Of a stretch of 54,649 nucleotides of DNA, positions 36,787 through 46,400 are shown in pieces. The stretch covers positions 90,798 to 145,446 of the forward strand of contig JABBCA010000091.1 of the NCBI GenBank assembly GCA_018607135.1, given 5' to 3'. The notes beneath the pieces are model-generated. The model was given only the letters and a program-made list of their open reading frames with translations, had not been told where the DNA came from and did not search any database. The position numbers and the translations under genes were made by a program. The stretch's first letter is position 1; each line of letters begins with the position of its first letter. The DNA is from Opitutales bacterium (GTDB taxonomy: Bacteria > Verrucomicrobiota > Verrucomicrobiia > Opitutales > Coraliomargaritaceae).

Positions 36787-38601
36787 ATGAGTAAAGCCTT
36801 CGTTTCCACCTATCGTGCATCGCTCGTCTCGTGCGCCGTCGCTTTTGCGTTCTGCGTGCTGCTCGGTCGTTTGTTCTATTTGCACGTTTGGGAGCAAGAG
36901 GAGCTCATGGAGCATGTGTCAAGTAACCGCAAAATGGTCACTGTTGTCGAAGCGCGACGTGGTAATATCGTAGATTCTCGCGGTAACTTATTGGCGACGA
37001 CACGCACGGCCTACGATATCGGAGTGGATCCTCAGGCCTTTCGTGAGTCTGATCGCGAGAAGCTGATTGAGCTCGCATCTATTCTTGGCAAGCCACTCGC
37101 AGACATTGAACATTTGATTGATACGAAGACTCGAAAGGGAAGTGAGCATGCCAAAGAAGTTCGCTTGATTCGTTGGGCTGCATTGGCAAAGGATGTGGAT
37201 GAAGCGACTAACGATGCTGTCCGCGAACTCGGGATTCGTGGAGTGTATGGAAATAGTAAATACAGTCGCGCTTACCCCGCAGGTAAGCTTGCGGCACATG
37301 TATTAGGCTATGTAAACAAAGAAGAAACTCCAGTCACAGGTATTGAGCGCTTTTTCGATTATTACTTACGTGGACAAGATGGTTGGCGTGAATCAGAAAA
37401 AGACGGAAAGCGTCGGGAGCTCGCAGAATTTCGCGAACGTGAAGTGGAACCCTCTGATGGGTTGAACGTGGAATTGAGCATCGATCAAATGGTGCAACAC
37501 ATCGTGGAGGCCGAAGTGACACGTCTTGCAGAGGAGTATAATCCAAACGGTATCAGTGTGATCGTGAGTGAGCCTTCAACAGGTGCGGTTTTAGCGATGG
37601 CAAATTATCCAACCTACGATCCGAACGAGTTTTTCAATACGAAAAAATATCCGATCGAGTCGCAACGTAACCGTGCGCTCACTGACATTTACGAACCAGG
37701 ATCTACATTCAAGATTGTATCTGCTGCGGGCGTATTGAATGAGGGCTTAGTGACTCCAGACGATATTTTTCAAACAGGCGTTTCGCGAGTGAGTTACAAG
37801 GGACGTTCGTTAAAGCTTCCCAGTGACCACCATGTGTATGAAAAACTGACCACTAAAGAAATCGTCGTGAAGTCTAGCAATCGCGGTGCGGCTCACTTTG
37901 GCTTAATGCTTGGTGAGCATCGTTTGCACGACTATGCAGCGGCTTTTGGTTTTGGTGAAAAGACTGGTTGTGATCTTGGTGGCGAAGTATCTGGAACCTT
38001 ACACAAGGTGAAGAACTGGGATGGTTTGACCATTACACGTATGCCGATGGGCCACGCGATTAGTGCGACTCCTATGCAAGTGCACACCGCGATGTCCGTG
38101 ATTGCAAATGATGGCGTGCTGATGGAGCCACTGCTCACTAAACGTATTTTTGATTCAACAGGCTCGGATGTAATCCGCTTTTCTCCAAAAGCGAAGCGTC
38201 GAGTCGTATCCACAGAAGTGGCTGAAACGATGAGTGAAATGCTTGCCGCAGTCGTTGGTGAGAAGGGCACAGCTCGTAAGGCTGCGGTCGAAAACTACAT
38301 GGTCGCGGGTAAAACGGGCACCACGCAGAAGATCATAGATGGGAAATATTCACGCCAACATCACGTCGCGTCTTTCAGCGGATTCTTCCCCGCAGATAAT
38401 CCTGCACTCGTGATCACAGTGGTCGTGGATGAACCCAAATTTAATGGTGTCGGTTACGGAGGTTCCGTATCGGCCCCAGCTTTCCGTAATATCGCGGAGG
38501 CATGTATCGCTTACCTAGGCATTCGCTCCTCACGTCAGGACATCGCTTATCAACCTTCTTCCATTTCTATCTATGATCGGACTCGCCGACTTTCAAATTA
38601 G
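36787..38601 (+). CDS. ftsI: Septal transpeptidase FtsI (class B PBP)
   Basis: A 604-residue penicillin-binding protein with one N-terminal membrane helix (SLVSCAVAFAFCVLLGRLF). A PBP dimerisation domain (about 45-230) has the conserved RRGNIVDSRGNLLA. The transpeptidase domain carries the catalytic S-x-x-K at Ser306-Lys309 (EPGSTFKI), S-x-N at 363-365 (VKSSNRG) and K-T-G at 509-511 (VAGKTGTTQ). It cross-links septal peptidoglycan with FtsW. No C-terminal PASTA domain is seen. The start ATG is 9 bases after the preceding small ORF. Confidence 0.95.
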   Translation: MSKAFVSTYRASLVSCAVAFAFCVLLGRLFYLHVWEQEELMEHVSSNRKMVTVVEARRGNIVDSRGNLLATTRTAYDIGVDPQAFRESDREKLIELASILGKPLADIEHLIDTKTRKGSEHAKEVRLIRWAALAKDVDEATNDAVRELGIRGVYGNSKYSRAYPAGKLAAHVLGYVNKEETPVTGIERFFDYYLRGQDGWRESEKDGKRRELAEFREREVEPSDGLNVELSIDQMVQHIVEAEVTRLAEEYNPNGISVIVSEPSTGAVLAMANYPTYDPNEFFNTKKYPIESQRNRALTDIYEPGSTFKIVSAAGVLNEGLVTPDDIFQTGVSRVSYKGRSLKLPSDHHVYEKLTTKEIVVKSSNRGAAHFGLMLGEHRLHDYAAAFGFGEKTGCDLGGEVSGTLHKVKNWDGLTITRMPMGHAISATPMQVHTAMSVIANDGVLMEPLLTKRIFDSTGSDVIRFSPKAKRRVVSTEVAETMSEMLAAVVGEKGTARKAAVENYMVAGKTGTTQKIIDGKYSRQHHVASFSGFFPADNPALVITVVVDEPKFNGVGYGGSVSAPAFRNIAEACIAYLGIRSSRQDIAYQPSSISIYDRTRRLSN

Positions 38602-38686
38602 CACACTGCTTTCAGCTGCCAGCTCTCGACAATCTTACTCACGTCTAAACGCTTCGAACCACGCACATTGTGATCGCCGTCTACAG

Positions 38687-40156
38687 ATGAACCCTTCTTT
38701 GACTCAGTTGCTGCAAGGGGTAGAGTTTGATTTGCATAAGAAGCGCAATGAATCAGAGGTCACCTGCTTGATTACGGACAGTCGTCGCGTCGTGCCAGGA
38801 GCCTTGTTTTTCGCGATTGGAGGTCTACGCACAGACGGGAATCACTTTGTAGAAGAAGCGGTGGATCGTGGGGCAGTGGCAATTGTCACCGAGCAGGATT
38901 TGGGTGCTCATTTTCCAATTGATTATGTGAAGGTGAAGGATGTGCGTCAGGCACTAGCCGAGATTTCTCGCGAGTTTTATGGTCGCCCTGATCAGAAGCT
39001 ACGTATTTCTGGCATCACTGGAACGAATGGTAAGACTACGGTTTCGATGCTGACTCAGCACCTCATTGGAGGAAGTGATAAAGTCGGTCTTATTGGCACG
39101 ATCCGCTACGACATTGGTAAGCGCACTTTACCATCGTATCGAACCACTCCCGAGTCGGTGGATGCGTTTGCTTTGCTTGGGCAAATGGTCTCTAATGGCT
39201 GCGAAGAAGCAGTCATGGAAGTGAGTTCGCACGGCATCGATCAAAAGCGCGTGTATGGCTTAGATATTGATGTCGCGGTGTTTCTTAATTTGACACGCGA
39301 CCATATTGATTATCACAAGTCGATGGAGGCGTATTACGAAGTAAAGAAGTGTCTTTTTACTGGTGGAGTGGGTGCCAAGCCAAAAGCGGGTGTGATCAAT
39401 ATTGATTGCCCTTATGGCCGGCGTTTACACGGCGAATTACCCGGTGGTTTACCTGTTGTAACTTTTGGTATGGCTGAAAATGCGATCATTTATGCCAGTA
39501 ATATACAACTCTACGCGGATCGCACTGAGTTTGATTTATCTTGGCCAGAGGGACAGGCGACCGTGGTCTCTCCGCTGCTTGGGCGGTATAATGTGAGTAA
39601 CTTGCTTGCGGCGCTAGCGACTGGACGTGCGAAAGGCTACGAGATTGCTGAATTACTTTTACGCTTAAAATCATTTCCAGGGGTTCCAGGTCGCATGGAA
39701 ACCGTGCAAAAGAGTCAGCCATTTAATGTATTGGTAGACTATGCGCATACCGATGACGCGATGAAGCTTGCTTGTGAAATGTTAAGTGAAATTACTGAGG
39801 GCAAGCTGATCGTAGTATTCGGTTGTGGGGGGGATCGAGATCGCACCAAACGTGCTCCGATGCTTGAGGCAGCGCTCCAAGGAGCTGATATGGTATTTGC
39901 GACTTCGGACAACCCGCGTTCAGAATCCATCGACCAAATTTTCAATGATATGCGTGAGGCAAAAGACTCTTCGAAGGCGCAGTTTATTGACGACCGCAAA
40001 CGTGCGATCTCGTTGGCGCTTGATGCTGCTCTTCCGGGTGACTGCGTTCTGATTGCAGGCAAAGGGCACGAGACGTATCAGGAGTTTGATGGATCGGTAA
40101 TGCCTTTTGACGATGCCAATATCGCGCGCGAACTTCTGAGTCTGAAGGGTTACTGA
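38687..40156 (+). CDS. murE: UDP-MurNAc-tripeptide synthetase (meso-DAP type)
   Basis: A 489-residue Mur ligase that adds the third residue to UDP-MurNAc-L-Ala-D-Glu. The ATP loop GITGTNGKTTVSML, the N-x-T-x-D-H motif (LNLTRDHIDYH), the carbamylated-lysine region and the signature VDYAHTDDAM are present. The D-N-P-R motif (ATSDNPRSES) marks the meso-diaminopimelate-adding class, so the wall should contain mDAP. The frame stays open to 38573 inside ftsI, but ATG 38687 matches the family start and length. The 85-base gap to ftsI is unremarkable. Confidence 0.96.
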   Translation: MNPSLTQLLQGVEFDLHKKRNESEVTCLITDSRRVVPGALFFAIGGLRTDGNHFVEEAVDRGAVAIVTEQDLGAHFPIDYVKVKDVRQALAEISREFYGRPDQKLRISGITGTNGKTTVSMLTQHLIGGSDKVGLIGTIRYDIGKRTLPSYRTTPESVDAFALLGQMVSNGCEEAVMEVSSHGIDQKRVYGLDIDVAVFLNLTRDHIDYHKSMEAYYEVKKCLFTGGVGAKPKAGVINIDCPYGRRLHGELPGGLPVVTFGMAENAIIYASNIQLYADRTEFDLSWPEGQATVVSPLLGRYNVSNLLAALATGRAKGYEIAELLLRLKSFPGVPGRMETVQKSQPFNVLVDYAHTDDAMKLACEMLSEITEGKLIVVFGCGGDRDRTKRAPMLEAALQGADMVFATSDNPRSESIDQIFNDMREAKDSSKAQFIDDRKRAISLALDAALPGDCVLIAGKGHETYQEFDGSVMPFDDANIARELLSLKGY

Positions 40157-40159
40157 TAG

Positions 40160-41596
40160 ATGTATGCATACTCCGCAGACGAACTCGCTCAGATCGCCAA
40201 CGGCGTATGGCACGCTGCGGATCGGTTAAATTTAGTTTCGAGTTTTTGCTTTGACGCTCGTCAGATACAATCTGGTGCTTGTTTTGTCGCACTTAGTGGT
40301 GGCGCTCGCGATGGGCACGAATTTATTGAGCAAGCCTCGAAAGGCGGAGCGTCCTGTGCATTCGTAGAGAGCGTGGCCGATGTTGAATTACCGCAGTTGG
40401 TAGTTGAAGACTCATTGCTCGCCCTTGGGAGGATCGGGCAAAGTGCTCGGTCGCGATTCGCTTCGCCAGTCGTAGGTATAACAGGAAGCTGTGGTAAAAC
40501 GTCGACGAAGGAAATGTTGCGTCTGTTGCTGGGCGAGGCATCCACGCATGCAACGGCGGGGAATTGGAATAATCGTATCGGTGTGCCGATGACGCTTATA
40601 GATTTGGATCCTAAAATGCATGACTTTGCAGTAATCGAGGCCGGCATCAACCAGCCTGGAGAAATGCAACATCTGGGCGAGATGATCCGCGGAGACCTAA
40701 CGATTGTCACCAATGTTGGGCCCGCGCATTTAGAGTTACTTGAAACGGTTGAAAATGTGGCGATTGAAAAAGCCCGCTTAGCGCAAGCTGCTAAAGAGGG
40801 TTCACCAGTAGTCTTTGCCAGCGATTTGTTACAGTATCCAGTGTTTCGAGTGATGGCGGATCGTGCGATTGTGTTACACCCGGAGAGTGAGCCAGAGCCA
40901 GATGTATCCGTTCGGAAACTAATGAACTATCGTCTCACTGTAAGTCAGACACATTTGTCAGACTCCAAAGCGGCAAGGGGGGGCGGGCCAGCTTGCCCAA
41001 GCTACCAACTCTCAATGTTTGAAGGGGATCACTCATTTGATTTTATCGTGCAGACTCCAAGCCGAGGTATCGCGACGAACGCCGCCCTCGCAATCGTAGC
41101 GGCGCAGGAGCTGGGAATTGGAGTCGAAGAGTTACAGGCACGCATTGCCAACTGGCAGCCAGCCACGAATCGCGGGCGTATGTTGACCATCGGTAATCAG
41201 TTTTTCTACGTAGATTGCTACAATGCAAATCCTGCATCAATGACAGATGCCATTCTGGCGTTTGGTTCGATCACTGACGATACGCAGCCGCGAGCTTATG
41301 TGCTCGGTGCCATGAATGAGCTCGGCGAAACTGCTGAAGCGCAGCATCGACAAATTGGACTACAACTGAATTTACGTTCTCAAGATCGTGTATTTTTCAT
41401 TGGCCCAAAAAGTCTCTGCTTAGGGTATCAATCTGGCGCAGTCGCTGCTGGGAATCGACCCGACCAGCTACAGGTCAGTAAAAGTGTCGAAAATATCAAA
41501 TCTGAGGTTGCCGAGTTCAGTGGTGCACTGTTTCTCAAGGGCAGTCGCAGCTACCAACTTGAAACCCTACTGCCTGAGGGCATCTCTAATTCTTAA
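40160..41596 (+). CDS. murF: UDP-MurNAc-tripeptide:D-Ala-D-Ala ligase
   Basis: A 478-residue Mur ligase that adds D-Ala-D-Ala to complete the pentapeptide. The ATP loop GITGSCGKTSTKEML, the NWNNRIGVP motif that follows in MurF, the ITNVGPAHLE-type motif (VTNVGPAHLELL) and FYVDCYNANPASMTDA with LGAMNELG are diagnostic. A loop near residue 271-285 (AARGGGPACPSYQL) contains a G-rich, hairpin-forming sequence not typical of the family. The start ATG at 40160 is 3 bases after the murE stop. Its C-terminus runs into a tandem-repeat spacer upstream of mraY. Confidence 0.95.
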   Translation: MYAYSADELAQIANGVWHAADRLNLVSSFCFDARQIQSGACFVALSGGARDGHEFIEQASKGGASCAFVESVADVELPQLVVEDSLLALGRIGQSARSRFASPVVGITGSCGKTSTKEMLRLLLGEASTHATAGNWNNRIGVPMTLIDLDPKMHDFAVIEAGINQPGEMQHLGEMIRGDLTIVTNVGPAHLELLETVENVAIEKARLAQAAKEGSPVVFASDLLQYPVFRVMADRAIVLHPESEPEPDVSVRKLMNYRLTVSQTHLSDSKAARGGGPACPSYQLSMFEGDHSFDFIVQTPSRGIATNAALAIVAAQELGIGVEELQARIANWQPATNRGRMLTIGNQFFYVDCYNANPASMTDAILAFGSITDDTQPRAYVLGAMNELGETAEAQHRQIGLQLNLRSQDRVFFIGPKSLCLGYQSGAVAAGNRPDQLQVSKSVENIKSEVAEFSGALFLKGSRSYQLETLLPEGISNS

Positions 41597-41618
41597 TTTC
41601 TAATTCGTAATTTCTAAC
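41586..41618 (+). repeat. Tandem repeat in murF-mraY junction
   Basis: The end of murF and the 23-base gap before mraY read as TCTAATTCTTAATTTCTAAT followed by TCGTAATTTCTAACC: three degenerate 11-base units of the type TTCTAATTCTTAA. The same general unit recurs before argF, argC, the helicase gene and ftsA. Confidence 0.75.
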
Positions 41619-41619
41619 C

Positions 41620-42720
41620 ATGCTCAGTTATCTCGCCGATTATGAAGCCTATTTTGGCCCGCTTCGCCTTTTTCGTTATATTACTTTGCGAGCCGCGTTT
41701 GCTGGGATGACTGCGATGGGCATTGGCTTTCTCATGGGGCCATGGCTCTTTGCTAAATTAAGAGAGTTGCGCGCCAAGCAGGCGTTTCGGGGTAAAGATG
41801 AAGTGGGCGACTTGGCCGAGTTACACGCTTCTAAAGCGCAGACACCAACCATGGGCGGTTTGATGATTTGTGTGTCAATTGTCGTGAGTTCGGTCCTGTG
41901 GGCACGTCCAAATGTGTATGTTTATACCGCGCTACTTATCTATGTCGGTCTGACAGTCATCGGTTTTCTAGATGATTATTTGAAAGTGACCAAAGCAACC
42001 AGCGATGGGTTAGCCGGTCGTTGGAAGCTGGCTGGGCAGGCGCTATTGACAGTATTGGCGCTGGTTTGCTTGCTGAGTTTTCCAGAGTCGGCTGCTAAGA
42101 TGCGCGAGCTGTGGGTGCCATTTTACAAGGACGTGTTGATTTCTGAGATGTCACTGTTCCTCCTCGCTCCGTTTTTGTTTCTGATATTAGCGGGATCCAG
42201 CAATGCAATTAACTTAACCGATGGAGTCGATGGTCTGGCGATCGGTTGCACGGTGACTGCTGCACTCGCCTTTGCGATTATGGCCTACGTGGCGGGCAAC
42301 GTCATCATATCCGACTATTTGTTCATCAGCTATATACCTGGAGTGGGAGAGCTTGCAGTGATGTGTTCTGCGCTTTTGGGCGCGAGTTTGGCCTTTCTCT
42401 GGTATAATTCACACCCAGCGGAAGTCTTCATGGGGGACACGGGTTCGCTCGCTCTGGGCGGGTTGATCGGCATGATTGCATTCATGGTGCACCAGCCGCT
42501 GACTTTGATTATTGTTGGGGGTATCTTCGTGATGGAAGCAGGGTCTGTGATTTTACAGGTCGGGTCGTTTAAGCTTCGTAAAAAACGCATTTTCCGAATG
42601 TCTCCGATTCACCACCACTTTGAACTCAAAGGCTGGCATGAGAACAAGGTCGTGATCCGTTTTTGGATCCTTTCCTTAATCTTTGCTATGGCGGGACTTG
42701 CCACTCTAAAGCTGCGCTAG
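41620..42720 (+). CDS. mraY: Phospho-MurNAc-pentapeptide translocase (lipid I synthase)
   Basis: A 366-residue membrane enzyme that makes lipid I from UDP-MurNAc-pentapeptide and undecaprenyl phosphate. About ten membrane helices are seen. The key motifs are TPTMGGLMI (about 72-80), VIGFLDDYLKVTK with the D-D pair, NAINLTDGVDGLAIG, MGDTGSLALGG and the histidine motif IHHHFELKGWHE. The N-terminus includes the usual LFRYITLRAAFAGMTA. Length is normal. Confidence 0.97.
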   Translation: MLSYLADYEAYFGPLRLFRYITLRAAFAGMTAMGIGFLMGPWLFAKLRELRAKQAFRGKDEVGDLAELHASKAQTPTMGGLMICVSIVVSSVLWARPNVYVYTALLIYVGLTVIGFLDDYLKVTKATSDGLAGRWKLAGQALLTVLALVCLLSFPESAAKMRELWVPFYKDVLISEMSLFLLAPFLFLILAGSSNAINLTDGVDGLAIGCTVTAALAFAIMAYVAGNVIISDYLFISYIPGVGELAVMCSALLGASLAFLWYNSHPAEVFMGDTGSLALGGLIGMIAFMVHQPLTLIIVGGIFVMEAGSVILQVGSFKLRKKRIFRMSPIHHHFELKGWHENKVVIRFWILSLIFAMAGLATLKLR

Positions 42721-42740
42721 AATTATTGCTGATCGAATCG

Positions 42741-44006
42741 ATGTCACAAAAAATAGCCATACTCGGAGCTGGGATTAGCGGGCAAGCGGCGCGCCGCTTG
42801 GCTGAGTCGCGTGGTGATGTGGCGACCGTTTTCGATCAGAGTGGCAATGGCGACGAGGATACGTTTTCGGCATCCTCACTTGATGCGTTTGACTGCGTCG
42901 TCGTTAGTCCTGGGTTTGGTAAGGCGCATCCATGGCGACGAACTGCGGAGCGTTCGAATACGCCTTGTTTTGGTGAGTTGGGATATGCGGCGCGGTTTTG
43001 GCAGGGGAAGATTATAGCTGTAACTGGCACCAATGGAAAAAGCACGCTGACTAAGTTTTTGACGCAAGCCTTGCATGCGGCTGGACGTCAGGCGGTAGCG
43101 ACGGGTAATATTGGCTATCCTTTGAGTGACGCCGTGCTTTCGGATGTGAATGGAGTCGAGTCGTTTGCAATTTTGGAGGTAAGCTCTTTTCAGGCGGAAA
43201 TGCCTTTTGGGCTAAAGCTTGATGGTTTGATCTGGACGAATTTTGCTGAAGACCATTTGGATCGATATGAAACGATGGCTGAGTATTTCTCAGCGAAGGC
43301 AAATTTATTCAACTGTCTCGGGCAGGACGGCATCTGTGTGCTGAATCCGCAGGTGAGTTATTGGATGAATCTAATGAACTGTCCATTCAATGCATGCTCT
43401 ATCGCTTACGAAGATCCACTGTTGGAGGATCAACTCTCGGATCAATCACCATTCAAGCATTTTCCACAAAGTGAGAATTTTTTCCTGCTAGCTGAATTAT
43501 GGTGGATGTTTGAGTTGCCCGAGGCTGCTTTAATTGAGACGGCAAATTCCTTTGAATTGGCGCCGCATCGATTGAGATGTGAGGCGAATTATGAGGGAGT
43601 GGCTTTTTGGAACGACTCTAAGGCGACTAATTTCCATGCCACGCTAGCGGCATTGACTGCGCTGGAGTCGCCCGTTTATTGGATCGGTGGAGGCCAAATA
43701 AAAGGTGGAGATATTGAGGCTTTTGCTCGTGAGGTGGCCGCGCGGGTCACTGCTGCCTTTGTTTATGGAGAAACCGGGCGTCGTCTTGTCGCTGAATTCG
43801 AAAAAACCAAGCGTTCAGTCACTCATCATGAAAAATTTGAAGACGCTGTGAGGGCCGCCGCAGCGGCTGCTAAGGGTATTCAAGGGGCAAATGTTTTGCT
43901 CAGTCCAGGATTTTCCAGTTTTGACCAGTTCTCAAGCTATGAAGAGCGCGGAAAATGCTTTATTTCTACCGTTTTAAGTTTGAATGGCGCGCAAGCCACG
44001 CACTAG
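42741..44006 (+). CDS. murD: UDP-MurNAc-L-alanine:D-glutamate ligase
   Basis: A 421-residue Mur ligase that adds D-Glu. The N-terminal Rossmann motif KIAILGAGISGQAARRL, the ATP loop AVTGTNGKSTLTKFL, the LEVSSFQ motif and ILWTNFAEDHLDRYE-like motif (LIWTNFAEDHLDRYE), then NDSKATNFHATLAAL are diagnostic. The frame stays open upstream to 42663 within mraY, but ATG 42741 fits the family. It lies 20 bases after the mraY stop. Confidence 0.95.
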   Translation: MSQKIAILGAGISGQAARRLAESRGDVATVFDQSGNGDEDTFSASSLDAFDCVVVSPGFGKAHPWRRTAERSNTPCFGELGYAARFWQGKIIAVTGTNGKSTLTKFLTQALHAAGRQAVATGNIGYPLSDAVLSDVNGVESFAILEVSSFQAEMPFGLKLDGLIWTNFAEDHLDRYETMAEYFSAKANLFNCLGQDGICVLNPQVSYWMNLMNCPFNACSIAYEDPLLEDQLSDQSPFKHFPQSENFFLLAELWWMFELPEAALIETANSFELAPHRLRCEANYEGVAFWNDSKATNFHATLAALTALESPVYWIGGGQIKGGDIEAFAREVAARVTAAFVYGETGRRLVAEFEKTKRSVTHHEKFEDAVRAAAAAAKGIQGANVLLSPGFSSFDQFSSYEERGKCFISTVLSLNGAQATH

Positions 44007-44042
44007 TGTGCATATAGCCTGAATCATCAAAAAGATCATATT

Positions 44043-45218
44043 ATGAAAGTTTCCAAAATCTTCGGATTTGTCCTCTGTTTACACGTCGGTGTCATTACCG
44101 TCCTAATTGTCCAGCCTGGTTGTCGCACGACTCAACCGCCGACACAAACCTACCAGCAAGATCGCACGACTCGCACAACGAAAACCTTTAGTAGCAGCAA
44201 TGTGAAAGGTGCTGCGCGCGCACAGGGTGATTTGATTGAAGCCACCCGTATCGACAGCGGCTCGACGCTGGATTCGGCATTTAACGCAGGCATTGAGGGT
44301 GATTTTTCCCCAAATAATGATTTTGGTGATATTACACCAGTCGATCCGGTAGTGCCAGTCGCACCGACCGTTTCAGTTGCAGGCCCCTCTTACGAGACCT
44401 ACACCGTGAAAAAAGGTGACAGTCTCTGGGCGATTTCGAAGCGCTACAGTGTTTCGCTTAACGAGTTGTATGCGGCAAATGGCTTGAGCAAAAATTCGGT
44501 CCTAAATATCGGGCAGCAAATTCAGATCCCCTCTGAGGGTGGTTCTGCGATGGTCAGCACTGTGACCGCAGATGCGTATCAGCCAACATCGTTTAATACT
44601 GGCTCCGAGACTTACACGGTGAAAGGTGGCGACACACTCTCTAAAATTGCGAGCCAATATGGAACGACCGTTCGTGCCATCAAGGCCGCCAATGGTAAGA
44701 CTTCGGATATGATTCGTGTCGGCGAGAAATTGATTATTCCAGTTTCTGGTTCTGGTTCCAGTAGCTCTTCGTCTTCAACCCGAGCTCCCGTTTTAACGAC
44801 TTCAGTAACGACTGTCGCTCCAGCTGCCATTGACTCAGGTCGCACACACACTGTGAAGTCTGGTGAATATCCAGCGACGATTGCCCGCAAGTATGGCATG
44901 ACCTCAGGTGAGTTGCTCGCACTCAATGGCATCACGGATCCACGTAAGTTGCAGGTCGGCCAAGTATTGAAGGTGAGTGGTTCTGGTAGTGCAGCAAACG
45001 TCGATACGAAGACTGAAACAGTAACAGCCCCAACCACAACTCTCATTCCAGCAACATTTGCACCCGCGCCCAAGCCAGCTCCAGTTGCCAGTAATGGTCC
45101 TGTTGCGGTCCGCGTGGTTGAAGCCGATCCGATCGTAGAGGGTGAAGAAGACATCATTGATGTGGACAGTCAGTTTAAGGACGTCGTTGAAATTCCAGTC
45201 ATTCGCCTGGAAGAGTAA
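44043..45218 (+). CDS. LysM-repeat cell-wall protein
   Basis: A 391-residue secreted or lipid-anchored protein with three LysM peptidoglycan-binding domains: about 118-163 (YTVKKGDSLWAISKRYSVSL), 188-232 (YTVKGGDTLSKIASQYGTTV) and 272-315 (HTVKSGEYPATIARKYGMTS). Ser/Thr/Pro-rich linkers separate them. The N-terminus is hydrophobic (FGFVLCLHVGVITVLIVQPG) and is followed by Cys27, which might be lipidated, although Gln-Pro-Gly before the Cys is a poor lipobox. No catalytic domain is seen. Its placement between murD and ftsW implies a wall-binding role in division, by inference. Confidence 0.85.
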   Translation: MKVSKIFGFVLCLHVGVITVLIVQPGCRTTQPPTQTYQQDRTTRTTKTFSSSNVKGAARAQGDLIEATRIDSGSTLDSAFNAGIEGDFSPNNDFGDITPVDPVVPVAPTVSVAGPSYETYTVKKGDSLWAISKRYSVSLNELYAANGLSKNSVLNIGQQIQIPSEGGSAMVSTVTADAYQPTSFNTGSETYTVKGGDTLSKIASQYGTTVRAIKAANGKTSDMIRVGEKLIIPVSGSGSSSSSSSTRAPVLTTSVTTVAPAAIDSGRTHTVKSGEYPATIARKYGMTSGELLALNGITDPRKLQVGQVLKVSGSGSAANVDTKTETVTAPTTTLIPATFAPAPKPAPVASNGPVAVRVVEADPIVEGEEDIIDVDSQFKDVVEIPVIRLEE

Positions 45219-45257
45219 TTCCGAGTTCTGACAACACCCGTATTTAAGTGACATAGA

Positions 45258-46400
45258 ATGAGTGCCCGCACGGTCTCACGAAAATTCTCATGGCGTATAC
45301 CGCCTGCGGGGGTTTTCATGGGGTTGATTGTCATCTCGCTCACATTTCTGGGGCTGGTCATTCTGTTCAGTGCCTCGCGTGCGATTCATGATGACCCTAC
45401 GGTGCTGCTTCGTAAGCAGTCGATTTGGCTGGTCATTGCAACGCTGGCTGGGCTGTTTACGATGATCATCAATCTGGAGGCATTACGCCCCTATGCATTC
45501 ATTCTCGCAGGTGGCGCAGTGCTCACGCTCGTGCTGGTGCTGATACCGGGGATTGGGGTGCGCGTGAATGGTGCGCAACGCTGGATGGATTTTGGGCCTA
45601 TGCGATTGCAAGTCTCAGAGATCGGTAAGCTTGGGCTACTGTTTGTTATGGCTCACTACTTAGCGATGCATCGGCGCTTTTTGGACGATATCATGAAAGG
45701 CTATCTGGTGCCTTGCGGTATCTTGGCAGTGATCTGTGGTCTCATCATTATTGAGCCCGATTTCGGCACTGCTTTTTTGTGTGGGCTAGTAGGGGGCACG
45801 ATGATGTTTCTAGCTGGAGTGCGCTTAAAATTTTTGATTCCGACCGCAATCGCGGCGCTGACGATGTTTTCGGTTGCGGTGTATCACGATCCTGTGCGAT
45901 TGAAGCGTATTACTTCGTTCCTCGATGTGGAGGGTAATCGCAGCGATAGCTCTTATCAGCTATGGCAAGGGATTTTAGCCTTTGGCGCAGGTGGGATACA
46001 TGGTGTCGGTTTGGGTTCTGGCCGCCAGCAAATGTCATTTCTCCCCGAGGCGCATACTGACTTTATTTTTGCAATTGTTGGTGAGGAGCTTGGCCTGCAG
46101 TTCACCGCGGGGGTCGTGGTCTTGTATATGATTTTATTTTTTATTGGTGTGTTGCAGCTCAAACGTGCGCCCAATCTTTATCAATATCTTCTCGTGATGG
46201 GGGCTTTGCTCTTTGTGACCTTCCAAGCGTTGATCAATATCGGGGTGGTGACTGGATGTTTGCCGACCAAAGGAATGTCATTGCCCTTCATCTCTTACGG
46301 AGGTTCGAACCTAGTGTTCATGTTTGTGTTGATCGGTATTATTTTGAACGGCTTTCGCTCTTGGGAAATGCCGGCATTGGGAAGGCAGCGCGATCTATGA
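45258..46400 (+). CDS. ftsW: Lipid II polymerase FtsW (SEDS family)
   Basis: A 380-residue polytopic SEDS protein with about ten membrane helices; it polymerises septal glycan strands with FtsI. The characteristic segments are VILFSASRAIHDDPTVLLRK, NGAQRWMDFGPMRLQVSEIG, KGYLVPCGILAVICGLIIIE, PDFGTAFLCGLVGGTMM, FLPEAHTDFIFAIVGEELG, and TGCLPTKGMSLPFISYGGSN. The final helix and a short tail complete it. Its stop overlaps the murG start (ATGA), so translation is coupled. Confidence 0.96.
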   Translation: MSARTVSRKFSWRIPPAGVFMGLIVISLTFLGLVILFSASRAIHDDPTVLLRKQSIWLVIATLAGLFTMIINLEALRPYAFILAGGAVLTLVLVLIPGIGVRVNGAQRWMDFGPMRLQVSEIGKLGLLFVMAHYLAMHRRFLDDIMKGYLVPCGILAVICGLIIIEPDFGTAFLCGLVGGTMMFLAGVRLKFLIPTAIAALTMFSVAVYHDPVRLKRITSFLDVEGNRSDSSYQLWQGILAFGAGGIHGVGLGSGRQQMSFLPEAHTDFIFAIVGEELGLQFTAGVVVLYMILFFIGVLQLKRAPNLYQYLLVMGALLFVTFQALINIGVVTGCLPTKGMSLPFISYGGSNLVFMFVLIGIILNGFRSWEMPALGRQRDL

